DNA from: Chryseobacterium shigense
GTDB taxonomy: Bacteria; Bacteroidota; Bacteroidia; Flavobacteriales; Weeksellaceae
Assembly (NCBI RefSeq): GCF_900156575.1
Contig: NZ_FTNY01000004.1
Coordinates: forward strand, 124,001-188,000
Reading direction: 5' to 3'
DNA: 64,000 nt
Part shown: piece by piece, positions 1 to 10,554 of the stretch
How the letters are laid out: the number at the start of each line of letters is the position of its first letter
Numbering within the stretch: position 1 is the first letter of the stretch
Position numbers and translations under genes: made by a program
The notes under the pieces: model-generated
The model's input: only the letters and a program-made list of their open reading frames with translations
Told to the model about the DNA's origin: nothing
The model's database searches: none

Positions 1-156
1 AAATTTTTCAACAATGTCATGGGACTTATCTGTTGAACCGTCATTGACTATCACTATTTCCAGGTCATCTGGCGGCAGCTGATTTACTACAGAATTCAAA
101 CATTTGATGATGGTCTTTTCTGCATTGAACATTGGTATTATAACTGAAATTTTCAT
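1..156 (-). CDS. Family 2 glycosyltransferase, N-terminal 52 residues (cut by window edge)
   Basis: The first 52 codons read MKISVIIPMFNAEKTI and continue to a VIVNDGSTD motif, the standard opening of a GT-A fold family 2 glycosyltransferase. In this family the Asp of NDGS helps bind the nucleotide sugar. The ATG overlaps the TGA of the upstream polymerase gene by four bases (ATGA), so the two are translationally coupled and this gene is the next member of the polysaccharide operon. The C-terminus and the donor/acceptor-specific part lie outside the window, so the sugar cannot be inferred. Confidence 0.85.
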   Translation of the reverse strand, partial: MKISVIIPMFNAEKTIIKCLNSVVNQLPPDDLEIVIVNDGSTDKSHDIVEKF

Positions 157-1214
157 AATCTGTCAGGATATTTCTCTTCCCAGAAAAAGTGATAGGGTAA
201 AAATGGAGTTAGTTCGTCTTGTACAACTGTTGTAATATTTTTGGCAAATAATAGGATTGAGAAAACACTTACTATAGCCAAATTAACCGTGTATTTCCAG
301 GGAAGGTCTATTTTTTTTGAATTATTCTTTAAATATATAATCATACAATACATAAATGCTCCTTGAAATCTAAGCCCTGCATAACTAAATTTGGCAAAAA
401 TAAATGATAATAACTCGCATATAAATATGGTATGAACTAATTTAGAATATTTTTCACCGCGATTAAACCATAAAAAGTTGACATACATTAATAGAACTAC
501 AAAAAGTGGTCCCAAACCGGACACAAAGCTCGGAGCATATAACTGACTATAATCTTCACTTTTATTGGAGACACGCTCCATAAAAAAAGAGAACATACTA
601 GGAGAAACAATAATAAATAATGATAATATAGCAACAAAAAAGATCTGGTACTTCTTTTTAATAAGTACACTTACAAAGAGAAGCAGTATCAGTAATGAAG
701 AGTATTGTATCAAAAATGCTACTATTCCCCAAACTGCAAATTGTCTATATTTTTTTTGATATAATTTGTCTACAGCTAATGTTGCTACACAAAAACTCAA
801 TCCATAACGGATACCATTCATGGTAAAATCATAAAAAAACAAGGGAAATACAAGTAAAGCCAGCAAAATCATTTCATTTCTCGAACGAGAATATACTTTA
901 AATAGAATACCTGATGATATGAGCGCTATTAATGCAACACCTGCTCTTGGAGAAGCACCAAGAAAGACAAGTGCTTTACCTAAGAATTCAAACCCAGGTT
1001 CATACCTCATAGGACTTTCTCCATACATTTTATAATCTTGGAGCAGAGCTAGATAGAAGAAACTATCAGTCCCTACATTTCCTCTTAATACTACGACTAA
1101 AAGTGCTGGCATGAACAAGAAAACAAGGGTCCAAAAATTAACTTTTATCTTACGGAAATACAAGTTCAGAGAAACAAAAGTTATATATATGTATGGGAAT
1201 AAATAAAATAGCAT
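153..1214 (-). CDS. EpsG/Wzy-type polysaccharide polymerase
   Basis: This is a 353-residue, strongly hydrophobic protein with many predicted membrane spans. Near residues 43-55 it has the sequence LRGNVGTDSFFYL, matching the R-x-x-x-GTD-x-x-Y signature of EpsG-family O-antigen/exopolysaccharide polymerases. Such proteins join undecaprenyl-linked repeat units on the periplasmic side of the inner membrane in a Wzx/Wzy pathway. Its start overlaps the stop of the preceding glycosyltransferase by one base, and its stop overlaps the next glycosyltransferase start. Polymerase sequences diverge fast, so the call rests on length, topology, the short motif and the position beside a flippase. No substrate can be assigned. 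Confidence 0.75.
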   Translation of the reverse strand: MLFYLFPYIYITFVSLNLYFRKIKVNFWTLVFLFMPALLVVVLRGNVGTDSFFYLALLQDYKMYGESPMRYEPGFEFLGKALVFLGASPRAGVALIALISSGILFKVYSRSRNEMILLALLVFPLFFYDFTMNGIRYGLSFCVATLAVDKLYQKKYRQFAVWGIVAFLIQYSSLLILLLFVSVLIKKKYQIFFVAILSLFIIVSPSMFSFFMERVSNKSEDYSQLYAPSFVSGLGPLFVVLLMYVNFLWFNRGEKYSKLVHTIFICELLSFIFAKFSYAGLRFQGAFMYCMIIYLKNNSKKIDLPWKYTVNLAIVSVFSILLFAKNITTVVQDELTPFLPYHFFWEEKYPDRL

Positions 1215-2365
1215 TATTTATTGTTTAGATTATCGAAATTAGATATTGCATCGGAAATAGTATTAACTTGTGTATAAGAAAATTTTCTTTTTTTTGAAAA
1301 TTTAGACTTCAGTACTAAAACTAATTTATTTTTCACTATCACTGTGTATTCTTTAAGCATCATTCCAAAGAAAGTGACCTCATTTTTTTTGCTCTCAATT
1401 CTTAACAATTGGTTTTCACGTTTGATAATTTTGGGAATCGATTTTCTATTATTGATCGTAGCATGGGCCATTAATCTAAATTTATTAAACTTTTCTATCA
1501 AAGAAAGTTCTCCCATATCTTCTAAGGCTTTCATCGCAGATTCAGCCCAAATTGTATTAACGCTATAAAAATAAGGAACGTAGGTACTCCACTTATAATC
1601 TTTAATATTATTTAAAAGTGGAGATTGTGACATTTCTCCGGCATGCTCACCTCGTATATTACTGGCCGATGCACTTTTCGCACATACTCCAGCTATTGAC
1701 AATGGTGTCTCTGTAATATAGTGCTTTTCAATAATACATGACAATGATATTGAAGAGTAGATATCCGGACTCAGGCCACCGAAAAACTTTCCTGTTTTAT
1801 TTTTTACTTCTATTAATTTTTCTCTCTTTACAATCCCATGATATGTTCTGGGAAGCGGATAAAGGAGATAGTGCTGTAATCCATTTTCTAATAACTCAGA
1901 TAAATATTTTTTGGGATAAAATGTTCTAATTGTATCTGATTGTAATGAAATTTCTTCCAGACCTTCCGGGTACCCATTTAGCGCGCCTGGCCAATAATAT
2001 GAAATATTATTCGCGGAAGAAATGCTCTCTATATTATTTTTGTCTGCGTATATCGCATATTCTATTGATGTTTTAAGAATGGTATCGTCGTCACCAATCA
2101 AAGTTACATACTTACCCTCTGCAAGCTCCATACATCTGTTAAAGTTTTCAATAAATGAAATTTTCTCGTCTGTATGAATATATTTAATTAAATCTGAATT
2201 AGTATGGTGTACAAAGTCCCTAACTTTTGTGCTGCCGCTATTATCTGAAATACATATTTCAATAATTTCACTATTGAAATTGAGAATAGATTTGATAGAT
2301 TCTATACAATAAAACTCTCTATCCTTTGTTGCTATTAATATACTTAAAAGTGGTGTCTTGTTCAT
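1214..2365 (-). CDS. Family 2 glycosyltransferase of the capsule/O-antigen locus
   Basis: The 383-residue protein starts with LLSILIATKDREF, then CISDNSGS, and has a GDDD motif near residues 93-96 (YVTLIGDDDTIL). This is the DxD-type metal/nucleotide-sugar site of GT-A transferases. It probably adds one sugar to the lipid-linked repeat unit on the cytoplasmic face. The C-terminal third is lysine-rich and resembles nothing I recognise, so acceptor and donor remain unknown. It sits six bases after the flippase stop and overlaps the polymerase start by one base (TAATG), so it is part of the same transcript. Confidence 0.8.
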   Translation of the reverse strand: MNKTPLLSILIATKDREFYCIESIKSILNFNSEIIEICISDNSGSTKVRDFVHHTNSDLIKYIHTDEKISFIENFNRCMELAEGKYVTLIGDDDTILKTSIEYAIYADKNNIESISSANNISYYWPGALNGYPEGLEEISLQSDTIRTFYPKKYLSELLENGLQHYLLYPLPRTYHGIVKREKLIEVKNKTGKFFGGLSPDIYSSISLSCIIEKHYITETPLSIAGVCAKSASASNIRGEHAGEMSQSPLLNNIKDYKWSTYVPYFYSVNTIWAESAMKALEDMGELSLIEKFNKFRLMAHATINNRKSIPKIIKRENQLLRIESKKNEVTFFGMMLKEYTVIVKNKLVLVLKSKFSKKRKFSYTQVNTISDAISNFDNLNNK

Positions 2366-2370
2366 GATTT

Positions 2371-3873
2371 TTACTTAGGAAAGTTATATAAATGTTTATA
2401 TTCTTTGATATATCTTTTATTTATTACATTATCAATCACAATATTGATTAGTACTGATAAAATACCTGTACATGCTAAATACAAAACTATATTGATATCA
2501 ATTAGCTTATGTAATAAATAAAATAAAAAAGAAATAGAGAAGCTGATAAAAATAGGAATAGCAATTATTCTCTTTAAATAATGAAAAAAATGTAGGTCTA
2601 TAAAATACTTAAAACCTATGATCAGTAAAAATATTAAAGATCCAAGATTAATTATAATCCAAGGAAAGGGCACCGCTTCTATACCATAATATTTGGCACA
2701 AAAATATAAAAGTGGAATTCCAACAATAACTTGAATAACTCCCTGGTAAATTGTATATTTTGTCTTTCCCTTAGATAAGAGTAAGTAAAATAAGGGAAGT
2801 TGTAAAGCTAAAAAAATAGATCCGGTGATCAGTAATCGGATTACATGCGCTAAAGGCTCAAACATTCCAGATTCAATATTTTTCCCATTCCATAATTTTA
2901 ATATTTCTACAGGAAAAAAAATAATCAGGAATGAAATTGGAAAAATAATAATACTTAACAAATAACTAATTTTATCGAAAATAATACTGATATTTTTGTC
3001 ATCAGATGTAAACTTTGAAAATAATGGAAATACAAACATTACCAACGGAGTACCAAAAATAACAGGAATTTGCGCAATGATGGAAGCTAAATTATAATAT
3101 CCAAATATTTTTAGAGTAAAGATACTGCTCGTAATAATCTTATCTGCCTGTATATTTATTGCTGAAATTACTGCAATAAAAAGCATACCTCCTATATAAT
3201 TTAAAATACTCGACGGAATTTTTTTAAAAGATCTTTTGAGATTGGAATCTAATTTTCTCAGAATATTGATTGACTGTATTCTGAGAATAACCAAATAAAT
3301 GAGATTGCATACAATCTGCCAGATAAAATACACCTCAAGCTCCGGTTTATAAAAAATCAAAATAGGTATAATCATACCTGCACGAAAAATATTCCAAATG
3401 ATCTGATAAAAATTGGCCTTTACCTGCTCCCCTAATCCAAAAAGAGCTCCAAAGTATAATGATGTTAATAATTGAAGCGTAGCTCCTATGCCTATTAAAG
3501 ATATGTAATAAGAAAGCGTCCCTATCGAAATTGTATTGGAGTTTAGCCACTTCTCTGCAATAAAATCCGAACCTAATACTATAACGATCATAGTAATAAG
3601 ACATACTAATAAATAAATATTCTCAATACTTCTAAAAATACTATATTTATAGGATGGTGAATGGTTTTGAGAAAATTCTTTTATAACAGCGGAAGACATT
3701 CCCGAATCAGCAAAACTGATGATACCAAGTATCAGTGCATAAAATCCAATGACAGCATAATTTTCAACTCCTAAAATTTGAATATAAAAAGGAACAAAAA
3801 TGAAAATAGAAAGTAGCGACCACAGACGGCTTCCATAGTTTGATATAAGTTTGGCAATATTTGAATTTTTCAA
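2371..3873 (-). CDS. Wzx-type lipid-linked oligosaccharide flippase
   Basis: The protein is 500 residues long, hydrophobic throughout and predicted to have 12-14 membrane segments, the size and topology of MATE/MOP-superfamily polysaccharide flippases. The N-terminus (KLISNYGSRLWSLLSIFIFVPFYIQILG) matches the first-helix region common in Wzx/RfbX proteins. Wzx moves the undecaprenyl-pyrophosphate repeat unit across the inner membrane for the polymerase two genes downstream. It lies four bases after the reductase gene and five before a glycosyltransferase. No membrane O-acyltransferase motif is present, so a flippase is the best reading. Confidence 0.8.
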   Translation of the reverse strand: MKNSNIAKLISNYGSRLWSLLSIFIFVPFYIQILGVENYAVIGFYALILGIISFADSGMSSAVIKEFSQNHSPSYKYSIFRSIENIYLLVCLITMIVIVLGSDFIAEKWLNSNTISIGTLSYYISLIGIGATLQLLTSLYFGALFGLGEQVKANFYQIIWNIFRAGMIIPILIFYKPELEVYFIWQIVCNLIYLVILRIQSINILRKLDSNLKRSFKKIPSSILNYIGGMLFIAVISAINIQADKIITSSIFTLKIFGYYNLASIIAQIPVIFGTPLVMFVFPLFSKFTSDDKNISIIFDKISYLLSIIIFPISFLIIFFPVEILKLWNGKNIESGMFEPLAHVIRLLITGSIFLALQLPLFYLLLSKGKTKYTIYQGVIQVIVGIPLLYFCAKYYGIEAVPFPWIIINLGSLIFLLIIGFKYFIDLHFFHYLKRIIAIPIFISFSISFLFYLLHKLIDINIVLYLACTGILSVLINIVIDNVINKRYIKEYKHLYNFPK

Positions 3874-3876
3874 TTC

Positions 3877-4749
3877 TTATATTTTATAATGTTTGTATAA
3901 ATCAGAATGATTTTTCATAAATTCTTTTTGTTCTTCAAGCATCTGATGGTAAGAAGGAACATGATAGTCGAGCTTCTTATTTGTATTTACAAATGATTTG
4001 TTACATACATAGTCTCTATTATTATTTATAGTTTTATGCTGTTCAAATACTTCATTAAATATTTTCAATAGAGAATATTTAGAAATAGCTTCATTATTTG
4101 TCAGATGGATTAATTGATTAAAATCATTATGATCAATTAACCACGTTATAAAATTAGCCAATTCTAACGTAGTAACTCCCGACCAAAAATTGCTTTCATA
4201 ACCACTAATATCTTTATCATTAGTTTTCATAAACCAATCAAATAGTCCCTCTCCACTTTCTTTTATTTCAGGACCGATTATTGATGTTCTAATGGTAAGA
4301 TTTTTCTCATCAATAATTTCTCCAAGTGCTTTTGACATGCCATAAATATCAGACGCATCTCTAACAGAAGTTTCTGTATATCCTCCCTCTTTACCGGAAA
4401 ATACACAATCTGTAGAAATATGAACTAGTTTAAACGAATTTTTAAATGCCAGCTTGGCTAAAAAGTGCGGAAAATAAGAATTTGCAAAAATTGTCTTATC
4501 TGGAAATTCTTTTGATCCCTTTATGAGAACTCCAATACAGTTAATTACCATATAAGGCTCTACTTCAGATAAATACTTTTCAACTGCATCTGTATTAAAA
4601 ATATCTAATTTTTGAGTAATATCTAAAAAATCATTGCTATTGGTTGTACCAAAAACACTATAATTTTGTTTATCTAATTTTTCCTTTAATACAGTATACA
4701 CTATATGCCCGGCCATTCCGGAAGCACCTAATATTATTATATTTTTCAT
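3877..4749 (-). CDS. RmlD/CapF-like sugar-nucleotide reductase, without the cupin domain
   Basis: This is a 290-residue short-chain dehydrogenase. It has an N-terminal NAD(P) loop (ILGASGMAGHIVY), a STDCVFSG segment near residue 112, and a Y-G-M-S-K catalytic YxxxK pair near residue 136. The closest role is the WbjC/FnlB/CapF step or an RmlD-like 4-ketoreductase, reducing the keto-sugar made by the dehydratase encoded immediately upstream, on the way to a 6-deoxy-HexNAc such as UDP-L-FucNAc. Classical CapF proteins are about 370 residues with a C-terminal cupin domain; this one stops at the SDR domain. The exact product is therefore uncertain. Confidence 0.7.
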   Translation of the reverse strand: MKNIIILGASGMAGHIVYTVLKEKLDKQNYSVFGTTNSNDFLDITQKLDIFNTDAVEKYLSEVEPYMVINCIGVLIKGSKEFPDKTIFANSYFPHFLAKLAFKNSFKLVHISTDCVFSGKEGGYTETSVRDASDIYGMSKALGEIIDEKNLTIRTSIIGPEIKESGEGLFDWFMKTNDKDISGYESNFWSGVTTLELANFITWLIDHNDFNQLIHLTNNEAISKYSLLKIFNEVFEQHKTINNNRDYVCNKSFVNTNKKLDYHVPSYHQMLEEQKEFMKNHSDLYKHYKI

Positions 4750-4755
4750 ACTGTA

Positions 4756-5787
4756 CTAGCTATCAGATTTGTGTGATTTTAATTCATCCTTAACTTCATC
4801 AAGAGTTAATAGAAGTTCTTTCAGTTCTTCCACATTCAACTGATGCGTATTATCAGAATTATATTCACCTGTTAATAGTTTTGGTCCGTCCGTTTGTACG
4901 TACTTTGTATAATTTAAATCTCTGAAATCAGCTGGTATTCTATAAAAATCACCCATATCTTCAGACTTAGCCATTTCTTCCTTCGCACAGAGAGTTTCAT
5001 ACATTTTTTCAGCATGTCTTTCTCCTATAATCTGAATTTCATTATCTGCGGAAAAAAGTTCTTTCAACGCTATTGCCAAAGTTTCAATGGTTGCTGCTGG
5101 AGATTTTTGAACAAAAATATCGCCTGGATTTCCATTTTCAAAAGCAAACATCACAAGATCTACAGAATCATTAAGTGACATCATGAATCTGGTCATCTTA
5201 GGATTTGTAATGGTAAGAGGTTTTCCTTCTTTTATCTGTTTGATGAACAATGGTATAATAGATCCTCTCGAACACATTACATTTCCATAACGCGTTGAAG
5301 TATAAACCGCTTCTATAGCTTTTACCCTTGGATCTCTAGCTTTGGAGACAGCTAGTTTTTCCATGATTGCTTTTGACATTCCCATAGTATTGATGGGATA
5401 AACCGCTTTATCAGTACTTAAAACGACTACTCTTTCTACATTATTCTGCGCAGCAGCCTCAAGAACGTTTTCTGCCCCTAAAATATTGGTCTGGACAGCT
5501 TGCATAGGGTAAAATTCACAAGACGGCACTTGCTTTAATGCCGCAGCGTGAAAAACAAAATTTACACCACGCATAGCACTATTAATACTGGCAAAATCAC
5601 GAATATCACCAACAACAAAATTTAATTTGTCATTTTTGTATTCAATACGCATGTCTTCTTGCTTTTTCTCATCACGAGAAAAAATTCTAATTTCTTTAAG
5701 ACCAGAATTAAGAAAGCCTCTTAACATAGCATTTCCAAAAGAGCCTGTCCCTCCTGTAATTAATAATATTTTATCTTGTAACATCAT
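4756..5787 (-). CDS. CapE/FnlA-like UDP-GlcNAc 4,6-dehydratase (inverting, soluble)
   Basis: The 343-residue protein has the glycine-rich NAD loop ITGGTGSFGNAM at residues 10-21 and a STDKAVYPINTMGMSK block. In that block the usual SDR tyrosine is replaced by methionine (M-G-M-S-K), as in FlaA1/CapE/PglF-type dehydratases. These enzymes remove water from UDP-GlcNAc to give a 4-keto-6-deoxy sugar, with C5 inversion in the CapE group. It has no membrane region, unlike the long PglF-like dehydratase at 10555-12483, so the locus has one of each kind. Either of the two adjacent ATG codons could be the start. It is followed after six bases by the reductase. Confidence 0.85.
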   Translation of the reverse strand: MMLQDKILLITGGTGSFGNAMLRGFLNSGLKEIRIFSRDEKKQEDMRIEYKNDKLNFVVGDIRDFASINSAMRGVNFVFHAAALKQVPSCEFYPMQAVQTNILGAENVLEAAAQNNVERVVVLSTDKAVYPINTMGMSKAIMEKLAVSKARDPRVKAIEAVYTSTRYGNVMCSRGSIIPLFIKQIKEGKPLTITNPKMTRFMMSLNDSVDLVMFAFENGNPGDIFVQKSPAATIETLAIALKELFSADNEIQIIGERHAEKMYETLCAKEEMAKSEDMGDFYRIPADFRDLNYTKYVQTDGPKLLTGEYNSDNTHQLNVEELKELLLTLDEVKDELKSHKSDS

Positions 5788-5915
5788 TTTTAGAAATATT
5801 GTTTTTTATTTTATCCTTCTTTACATAAGCATTATATTCATAATTAGCTTACCAAATCGGGGCAATATACTACTTTCAGTATATCAAGTTTACAAACATT
5901 AAGTACTATACTTAA

Positions 5916-8282
5916 TTACTTTTTTAATATTTTTTGCCACCATTTTTTTTCTTCAGCATGATATCCGTATCCATATTTATTTCCGTACCCTAAGTTATCT
6001 TTGCTAACATCGTTTAAAACAAATCCTACATTTCTAATTTTTCCGGAATCTATGTTGTTACTAGCAAATTCTACCAGTCCTTTTTCTGTATATCCAGATC
6101 TTGTAACATACAAAGTAACGTCAGCAGCTTCTGCAAAAAGGAAAGTATCAGTCACCAACATTAAAGGTGCAGTATCCAAAATAATATAGTCATATTTATC
6201 TTTCAACTCTTCGAGTAAAACTTCATACCGTCCATTGGTTAAAAGCTCAGTAGGGTTTGGCGGAATACTTCCGGAGTAAATCACATCCAAATAAGGGTTA
6301 AATGTTGAAACATGGATTATATCTTTCAAAATAGTTTTTGGATCGTACAAATACTCTGTAAGTCCCAATAATCCTTTTCTAGCAGGATTGTATCGTTGTA
6401 ATTGCGGATTTCTTATATCGGAACCAATGATGATTACTCTTTTGCTAGGGGTTGCTAAAGTAAGTGAAAGATTGACCGATACAAAAGTTTTCCCTTCACC
6501 TTTTACTGTAGATGTAACAAAAATGATTCGTGCTTCCTTTTTTTTAGGTAACATGAAATTCATATTTGTTATAAGAATCCTGAATGATTCTGCAAGTGGT
6601 GAAAGGTCATTAATTTTTACAAGTTCCTCTTCTCCTTTTAATAAACTTGGAATTTCACCAATCACTGATTTTCCATGGGATAAATCTTCCAAATCATGTT
6701 TAGTTTTCACCTTATTATTAAGTAATTCTTTAACATAGATAAAAATAAATGGTAAAAGAAGTCCAACAAATAAAGCCCCTGCAAAAAAAGTTATTTTCTT
6801 TGGTGATACCGGTTTAAGAGATGTATTGGCATAGTCTACAACTCTTGCTTTGTTAGCTGTAACAGCCAAGGAAATTGCTGTTTCTTCTCTTTTCTGAAGC
6901 AATAATAAATAAAGACTCTCTTTAATTTGTTGCTGTCTCTCTATATCTCTAAATAGTTTTTCCTGAGCCGGAATTTTTGATATTCTAGATGCAACCTTTC
7001 CTTGCTCTGCCAAATACTGATCTTTGGTTAATTGTAAACCTGTTTTGTTTTTATTTAAGCTTTCCATCACCCCCGTACGAAGTGAACTGATTTGTTTATT
7101 TAAATCTATTACAAGCGGGTTTTGAGGGGTTGCATTTTCTAACATTCGATTTCTTTCTAAAACCAATTGGTTATAATTAGAAATGCTACTGACTGCATCA
7201 CCATTCTGTAAGCCAACATTCGCAGGAAGAATCTCTCCATTTTTTTGTCGTGCCATATACCCAATTAATGCATTAGTTAATTCTAACTGGGCTTCGATTT
7301 CCATTTGTTTTGATCTTGCTTCCGCAGAAGTTTCTAAGTTTATTTTAACTTCAGTAGCTAGATCTGTAATCTGATTTGAAGATTTAAAATTCTCTTTTCT
7401 GTTCTCTACTTCTCCTAAATCATTGGCTATAATTCTTATTCTTTCATCTATAAAATCTCTGGTACTGGCTGATTCGGAGTTTTTATCATTGATGGCATCT
7501 TTATTATAAATATCGATCAAGCTATTAATAATGTCTTTCGCCTTATCTGAATTTGGATAATTCAAAGACAAACCTATAACAGTGGCATCCTTATTTATTA
7601 AACTTACATTTAACTCTGACTGAAAGTGATCTGTCACATCATCAATAGTAGAATATTTAAAATATAGTTCGTCTAAATCTTTTGCTTTTATTTTGTTGAA
7701 ATTAAGATTTCTTACGATGATAAGATTTGCATATGGAAGATTAATGATCTTATTAAAAGAAGTTTTAATATCACCAGACAACTCCTCGGAAGATAAAGTA
7801 ATGATATCCCCTGAAATTTTTATAAAAACTGGCTGTTTAGGGATTTGAGAAAATGGTTTTTCATTGACCACTTTAATAGTAAAAGGAGCAGTATCTTTGT
7901 AAAGCTCTCTTGTAGAAATCCCTTTCTTAGTATAAATAGAGGTTTGTAGTTCTAATTTCTTAACTACATCATACATTAGTTTCTTAGACCTAAAAACTTC
8001 AATTTCATTTTCAATACTATTTGTACCCATTCCGCCTAAACCAGACAGGTCTTGTAAAACACCATATTCACCACCTCTTACACTAGGATTTTTTTTAGAA
8101 TCTTTAATGAGTACAGAAGCTTGAGTGTTGTATATTGGTGTCGCAAATTTTAGGAGAACATAAGATAACAGTAATGTTATAATAGGAACAACTACAAACC
8201 AATTCCAATTTCTTAAATAAGGCTTGATTATGTCTTGAATATTTATTTCTTTTATTGAATCCTCAGTTGTTGAATTATTCAT
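5916..8282 (-). CDS. Wzc-like polysaccharide co-polymerase and tyrosine autokinase
   Basis: At 788 residues this is a full-length BY-kinase. It has a Wzz chain-length domain with a first membrane helix near residues 30-50, a long coiled-coil periplasmic stretch, a second helix near residues 505-525, and a cytoplasmic P-loop kinase. The kinase shows a Walker A TVKGEGKT, a degenerate Walker A-prime ([10 protein letters not shown]) and a Walker [11 protein letters not shown]. The C-terminal tail is tyrosine-rich ([20 protein letters not shown]), the expected autophosphorylation cluster. Cycles of phosphorylation in this family control chain length and export through the Wza-like lipoprotein, whose gene lies two positions upstream. 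No separate phosphatase gene is seen in the window. Confidence 0.92.
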   Translation of the reverse strand: MNNSTTEDSIKEINIQDIIKPYLRNWNWFVVVPIITLLLSYVLLKFATPIYNTQASVLIKDSKKNPSVRGGEYGVLQDLSGLGGMGTNSIENEIEVFRSKKLMYDVVKKLELQTSIYTKKGISTRELYKDTAPFTIKVVNEKPFSQIPKQPVFIKISGDIITLSSEELSGDIKTSFNKIINLPYANLIIVRNLNFNKIKAKDLDELYFKYSTIDDVTDHFQSELNVSLINKDATVIGLSLNYPNSDKAKDIINSLIDIYNKDAINDKNSESASTRDFIDERIRIIANDLGEVENRKENFKSSNQITDLATEVKINLETSAEARSKQMEIEAQLELTNALIGYMARQKNGEILPANVGLQNGDAVSSISNYNQLVLERNRMLENATPQNPLVIDLNKQISSLRTGVMESLNKNKTGLQLTKDQYLAEQGKVASRISKIPAQEKLFRDIERQQQIKESLYLLLLQKREETAISLAVTANKARVVDYANTSLKPVSPKKITFFAGALFVGLLLPFIFIYVKELLNNKVKTKHDLEDLSHGKSVIGEIPSLLKGEEELVKINDLSPLAESFRILITNMNFMLPKKKEARIIFVTSTVKGEGKTFVSVNLSLTLATPSKRVIIIGSDIRNPQLQRYNPARKGLLGLTEYLYDPKTILKDIIHVSTFNPYLDVIYSGSIPPNPTELLTNGRYEVLLEELKDKYDYIILDTAPLMLVTDTFLFAEAADVTLYVTRSGYTEKGLVEFASNNIDSGKIRNVGFVLNDVSKDNLGYGNKYGYGYHAEEKKWWQKILKK

Positions 8283-8357
8283 TAGGTATATTAAAATTAT
8301 TTAGAATTTAAAGCTCTAAAATTATGATTTTAGTTTAAGTTTAGTTTCAATTAAAAA

Positions 8358-9659
8358 TTACAATCTTGCGTCTACCACATTCCTATCCAAACACGCTTTT
8401 GTATCGAAAATTACACTATTCTCTTTTTTCAATTTTTCAATATCCAATGTAAGAAATTCTTTGTGAGAAACTGCAATAATGATGGAGTCATATTTTTTAC
8501 CTTCTTCAAGTTGATCTAAAATATCTATTCCATATTCATGTTTAACTTCTTTTTTACTTGCCCATGGATCATAAACTTCTACATTGATCCCATAGTCAAT
8601 TAATTCTTTATAAATATCTAAAACTTTTGTGTTTCTAACATCAGGACAATTCTCTTTAAATGTAACTCCAAGAATCAAAGCCGTAGAGTTTTTAATAATC
8701 CCCCCTTTACCAATAAGTAGTTTAACGACTTTAGAGGCTATAAACTTTGCAATAGAATCATTCACTCGTCGTCCAGAGAGTATCACATCCGGATGATAAC
8801 CTAGTTGTTCAGCTTTATGTGCCAAATAATAAGGATCCACAGAGATGCAATGTCCACCCACCAACCCTGGTTTGTATTTAAGAAAATTATATTTAGTTCC
8901 GGCTGCTTCCAGTACATCATTCGTATCAATATTCATCCTATCAAATATCAATGCCAACTCATTTACAAAAGAAATATTAACATCTCTTTGTGCATTTTCT
9001 ATAGCCTTGGAAGCTTCAGCCACCTTTATACTTGGAGCTTTATGAGTTCCGGCAGTAATTATTTTTTTGTATAAATTATCAATTTCCTCTGCAATTTCCT
9101 TAGTGGAACCTGAAGTTACTTTCTTTACACTCGTAAGTGTATTTACTTTATCTCCAGGATTTATTCTTTCAGGAGAGTATCCTACGTAAAAATTTTCATT
9201 AAACTTTAATCCCGAATGTTCTTCTAGTATCGGTACACATTCTTCTTCAGTACATCCAGGAAATACAGTAGATTCATATATAATTATATCTCCATCTTTA
9301 ATAATTCCAGCTAACATTCTTGATGCAGAAATAAGAGGATTCAAATCTGGGGCATTATATTTATCAATCGGAGTCGGTACGGTTACTATAAAAACATTAC
9401 ATTGTAAGATTTCATCTAATTTACTAGTCGCTTTATAACCTTTTTCACTCTTAGTTTCTTTGTATTTTTTTAAAAAAGTATTCAGTTTTTCGGAATCAGC
9501 TTCAAGAGTAATATCCTCACCATTGTTCAGCTCATTGATTCGATTTTCATTGATGTCAAATCCAAGCACAGGATAGTGTGCAGCAAACTCTAATGATAGT
9601 GGCAACCCAACATATCCTTGTCCAATAACTGCTATTCTATATGATTTGATTTCATTCAT
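8358..9659 (-). CDS. UDP-N-acetylhexosamine 6-dehydrogenase (WbpO/TviB/WecC type)
   Basis: The 433-residue NAD-dependent nucleotide-sugar dehydrogenase begins IAVIGQGYVGLPLS, the dinucleotide-binding loop, and contains GGHCISVDPYYLAHKA with the catalytic Cys of the family. It oxidises the C6 hydroxyl of a UDP-HexNAc twice to a uronic acid. The sequence is closest in character to the WbpO/TviB (VipA) group rather than UDP-glucose dehydrogenase, so a GalNAcA/GlcNAcA/ManNAcA product is likely. No 2-epimerase is present in the window to narrow this. It lies between the export lipoprotein and the kinase in one minus-strand operon. Confidence 0.88.
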   Translation of the reverse strand: MNEIKSYRIAVIGQGYVGLPLSLEFAAHYPVLGFDINENRINELNNGEDITLEADSEKLNTFLKKYKETKSEKGYKATSKLDEILQCNVFIVTVPTPIDKYNAPDLNPLISASRMLAGIIKDGDIIIYESTVFPGCTEEECVPILEEHSGLKFNENFYVGYSPERINPGDKVNTLTSVKKVTSGSTKEIAEEIDNLYKKIITAGTHKAPSIKVAEASKAIENAQRDVNISFVNELALIFDRMNIDTNDVLEAAGTKYNFLKYKPGLVGGHCISVDPYYLAHKAEQLGYHPDVILSGRRVNDSIAKFIASKVVKLLIGKGGIIKNSTALILGVTFKENCPDVRNTKVLDIYKELIDYGINVEVYDPWASKKEVKHEYGIDILDQLEEGKKYDSIIIAVSHKEFLTLDIEKLKKENSVIFDTKACLDRNVVDARL

Positions 9660-9699
9660 TATAGTAGTATGTATGTATAGTAATTTAACTTAAAGAGTT

Positions 9700-10518
9700 T
9701 TATTTTTTGATTAAACCCACCACAACTGCAACAGCCGTAATTGCAATCGAAAAGGCAGTCAAATAAAGTCCTGTATTTGGATTTTGTTTAGACGAAAGAT
9801 CTTTTGTATTATTGGCAGCCACAATAATTGCATCTCCCTGCTTTAAGTTAAAATAGGGAGAATTGATTAAATTAGCATCTTGCAGATTAATCTTTCCATG
9901 GGTCACTACTCCATTTTCAGTTCTTATAACCAAAACATCTTCTCTTTTACCATACATTGTAAGGTCGCCTGCAAGACCAAGTGCATTTAAAATAGTAGCT
10001 TGTCCATTGGATATTGTATAATCACCTTGCTTGTTGACCTCTCCTAATACAGTAACCTTAAAATTGGCAAGTCTAATATTCACAGTAGGATTAATCACAT
10101 ACTGAGACATTTTATCTCGCAATTCTTCTTTAAAACTAATTAAAGTTTTATTAGTAGTGCTAATTTTACCCAATACAGGGAAGTCTATATACCCCTCCGC
10201 ATCCACAATATACATAGGGCCCGAAATACTTGTGACCCCTTGATTTGGTGTATTTCCACCTGCATTGGTATTTGTCTGAATAATTTCTGAAGAAGAGTAA
10301 TTTTGATTAAAAGGTCTTACAACGTCCATATCCTTCGCTGTAACCAAAATTACTAACTGATCACCTGTTTGTATAGTAGAAACAGAATTTTTAGTAGAAG
10401 CATCTACAGCTACCTGCTCTATATTCTGCATATAATTCAGATCATTTTTTGCATTTTGATTAGTTTTACATGAAACCAACCAGAATGCCATCAATACAGC
10501 CAATATCTTACTTTTCAT
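9700..10518 (-). CDS. Wza-like polysaccharide export outer-membrane lipoprotein
   Basis: The 272-residue protein has a lipoprotein signal ending WLVSC (Cys17). A polysaccharide-export domain begins at STIQTGDQLVILV, and a SLBB-like repeat (FKVTVLGEVNKQGDYTI) follows. It ends in a single hydrophobic segment, FSIAITAVAVVVGLIKK. In this family an outer-membrane multimer forms the exit channel and contacts the Wzc protein, whose gene is two positions downstream. A Bacteroidota -7 motif lies 15 bases before the ATG, so the export genes may also be transcribed from their own promoter. The C-terminal helix is typical of Bacteroidota homologues. Confidence 0.9.
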   Translation of the reverse strand: MKSKILAVLMAFWLVSCKTNQNAKNDLNYMQNIEQVAVDASTKNSVSTIQTGDQLVILVTAKDMDVVRPFNQNYSSSEIIQTNTNAGGNTPNQGVTSISGPMYIVDAEGYIDFPVLGKISTTNKTLISFKEELRDKMSQYVINPTVNIRLANFKVTVLGEVNKQGDYTISNGQATILNALGLAGDLTMYGKREDVLVIRTENGVVTHGKINLQDANLINSPYFNLKQGDAIIVAANNTKDLSSKQNPNTGLYLTAFSIAITAVAVVVGLIKK

Positions 10519-10532
10519 ATTTTTAAATTGTA

Positions 10533-10540
10533 CAAATATA
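10533..10540 (-). promoter_or_regulatory. Bacteroidota -7 element (TATATTTG) before the export lipoprotein gene
   Basis: On the minus strand the sequence TATATTTG matches TAnnTTTG exactly. The predicted start of transcription would be only about 8 bases before the ATG. No clear TTG -33 element was found at 17-23 bases, so this is a weak internal promoter candidate. Confidence 0.35.
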
Positions 10541-10554
10541 CATTTATATTTTTT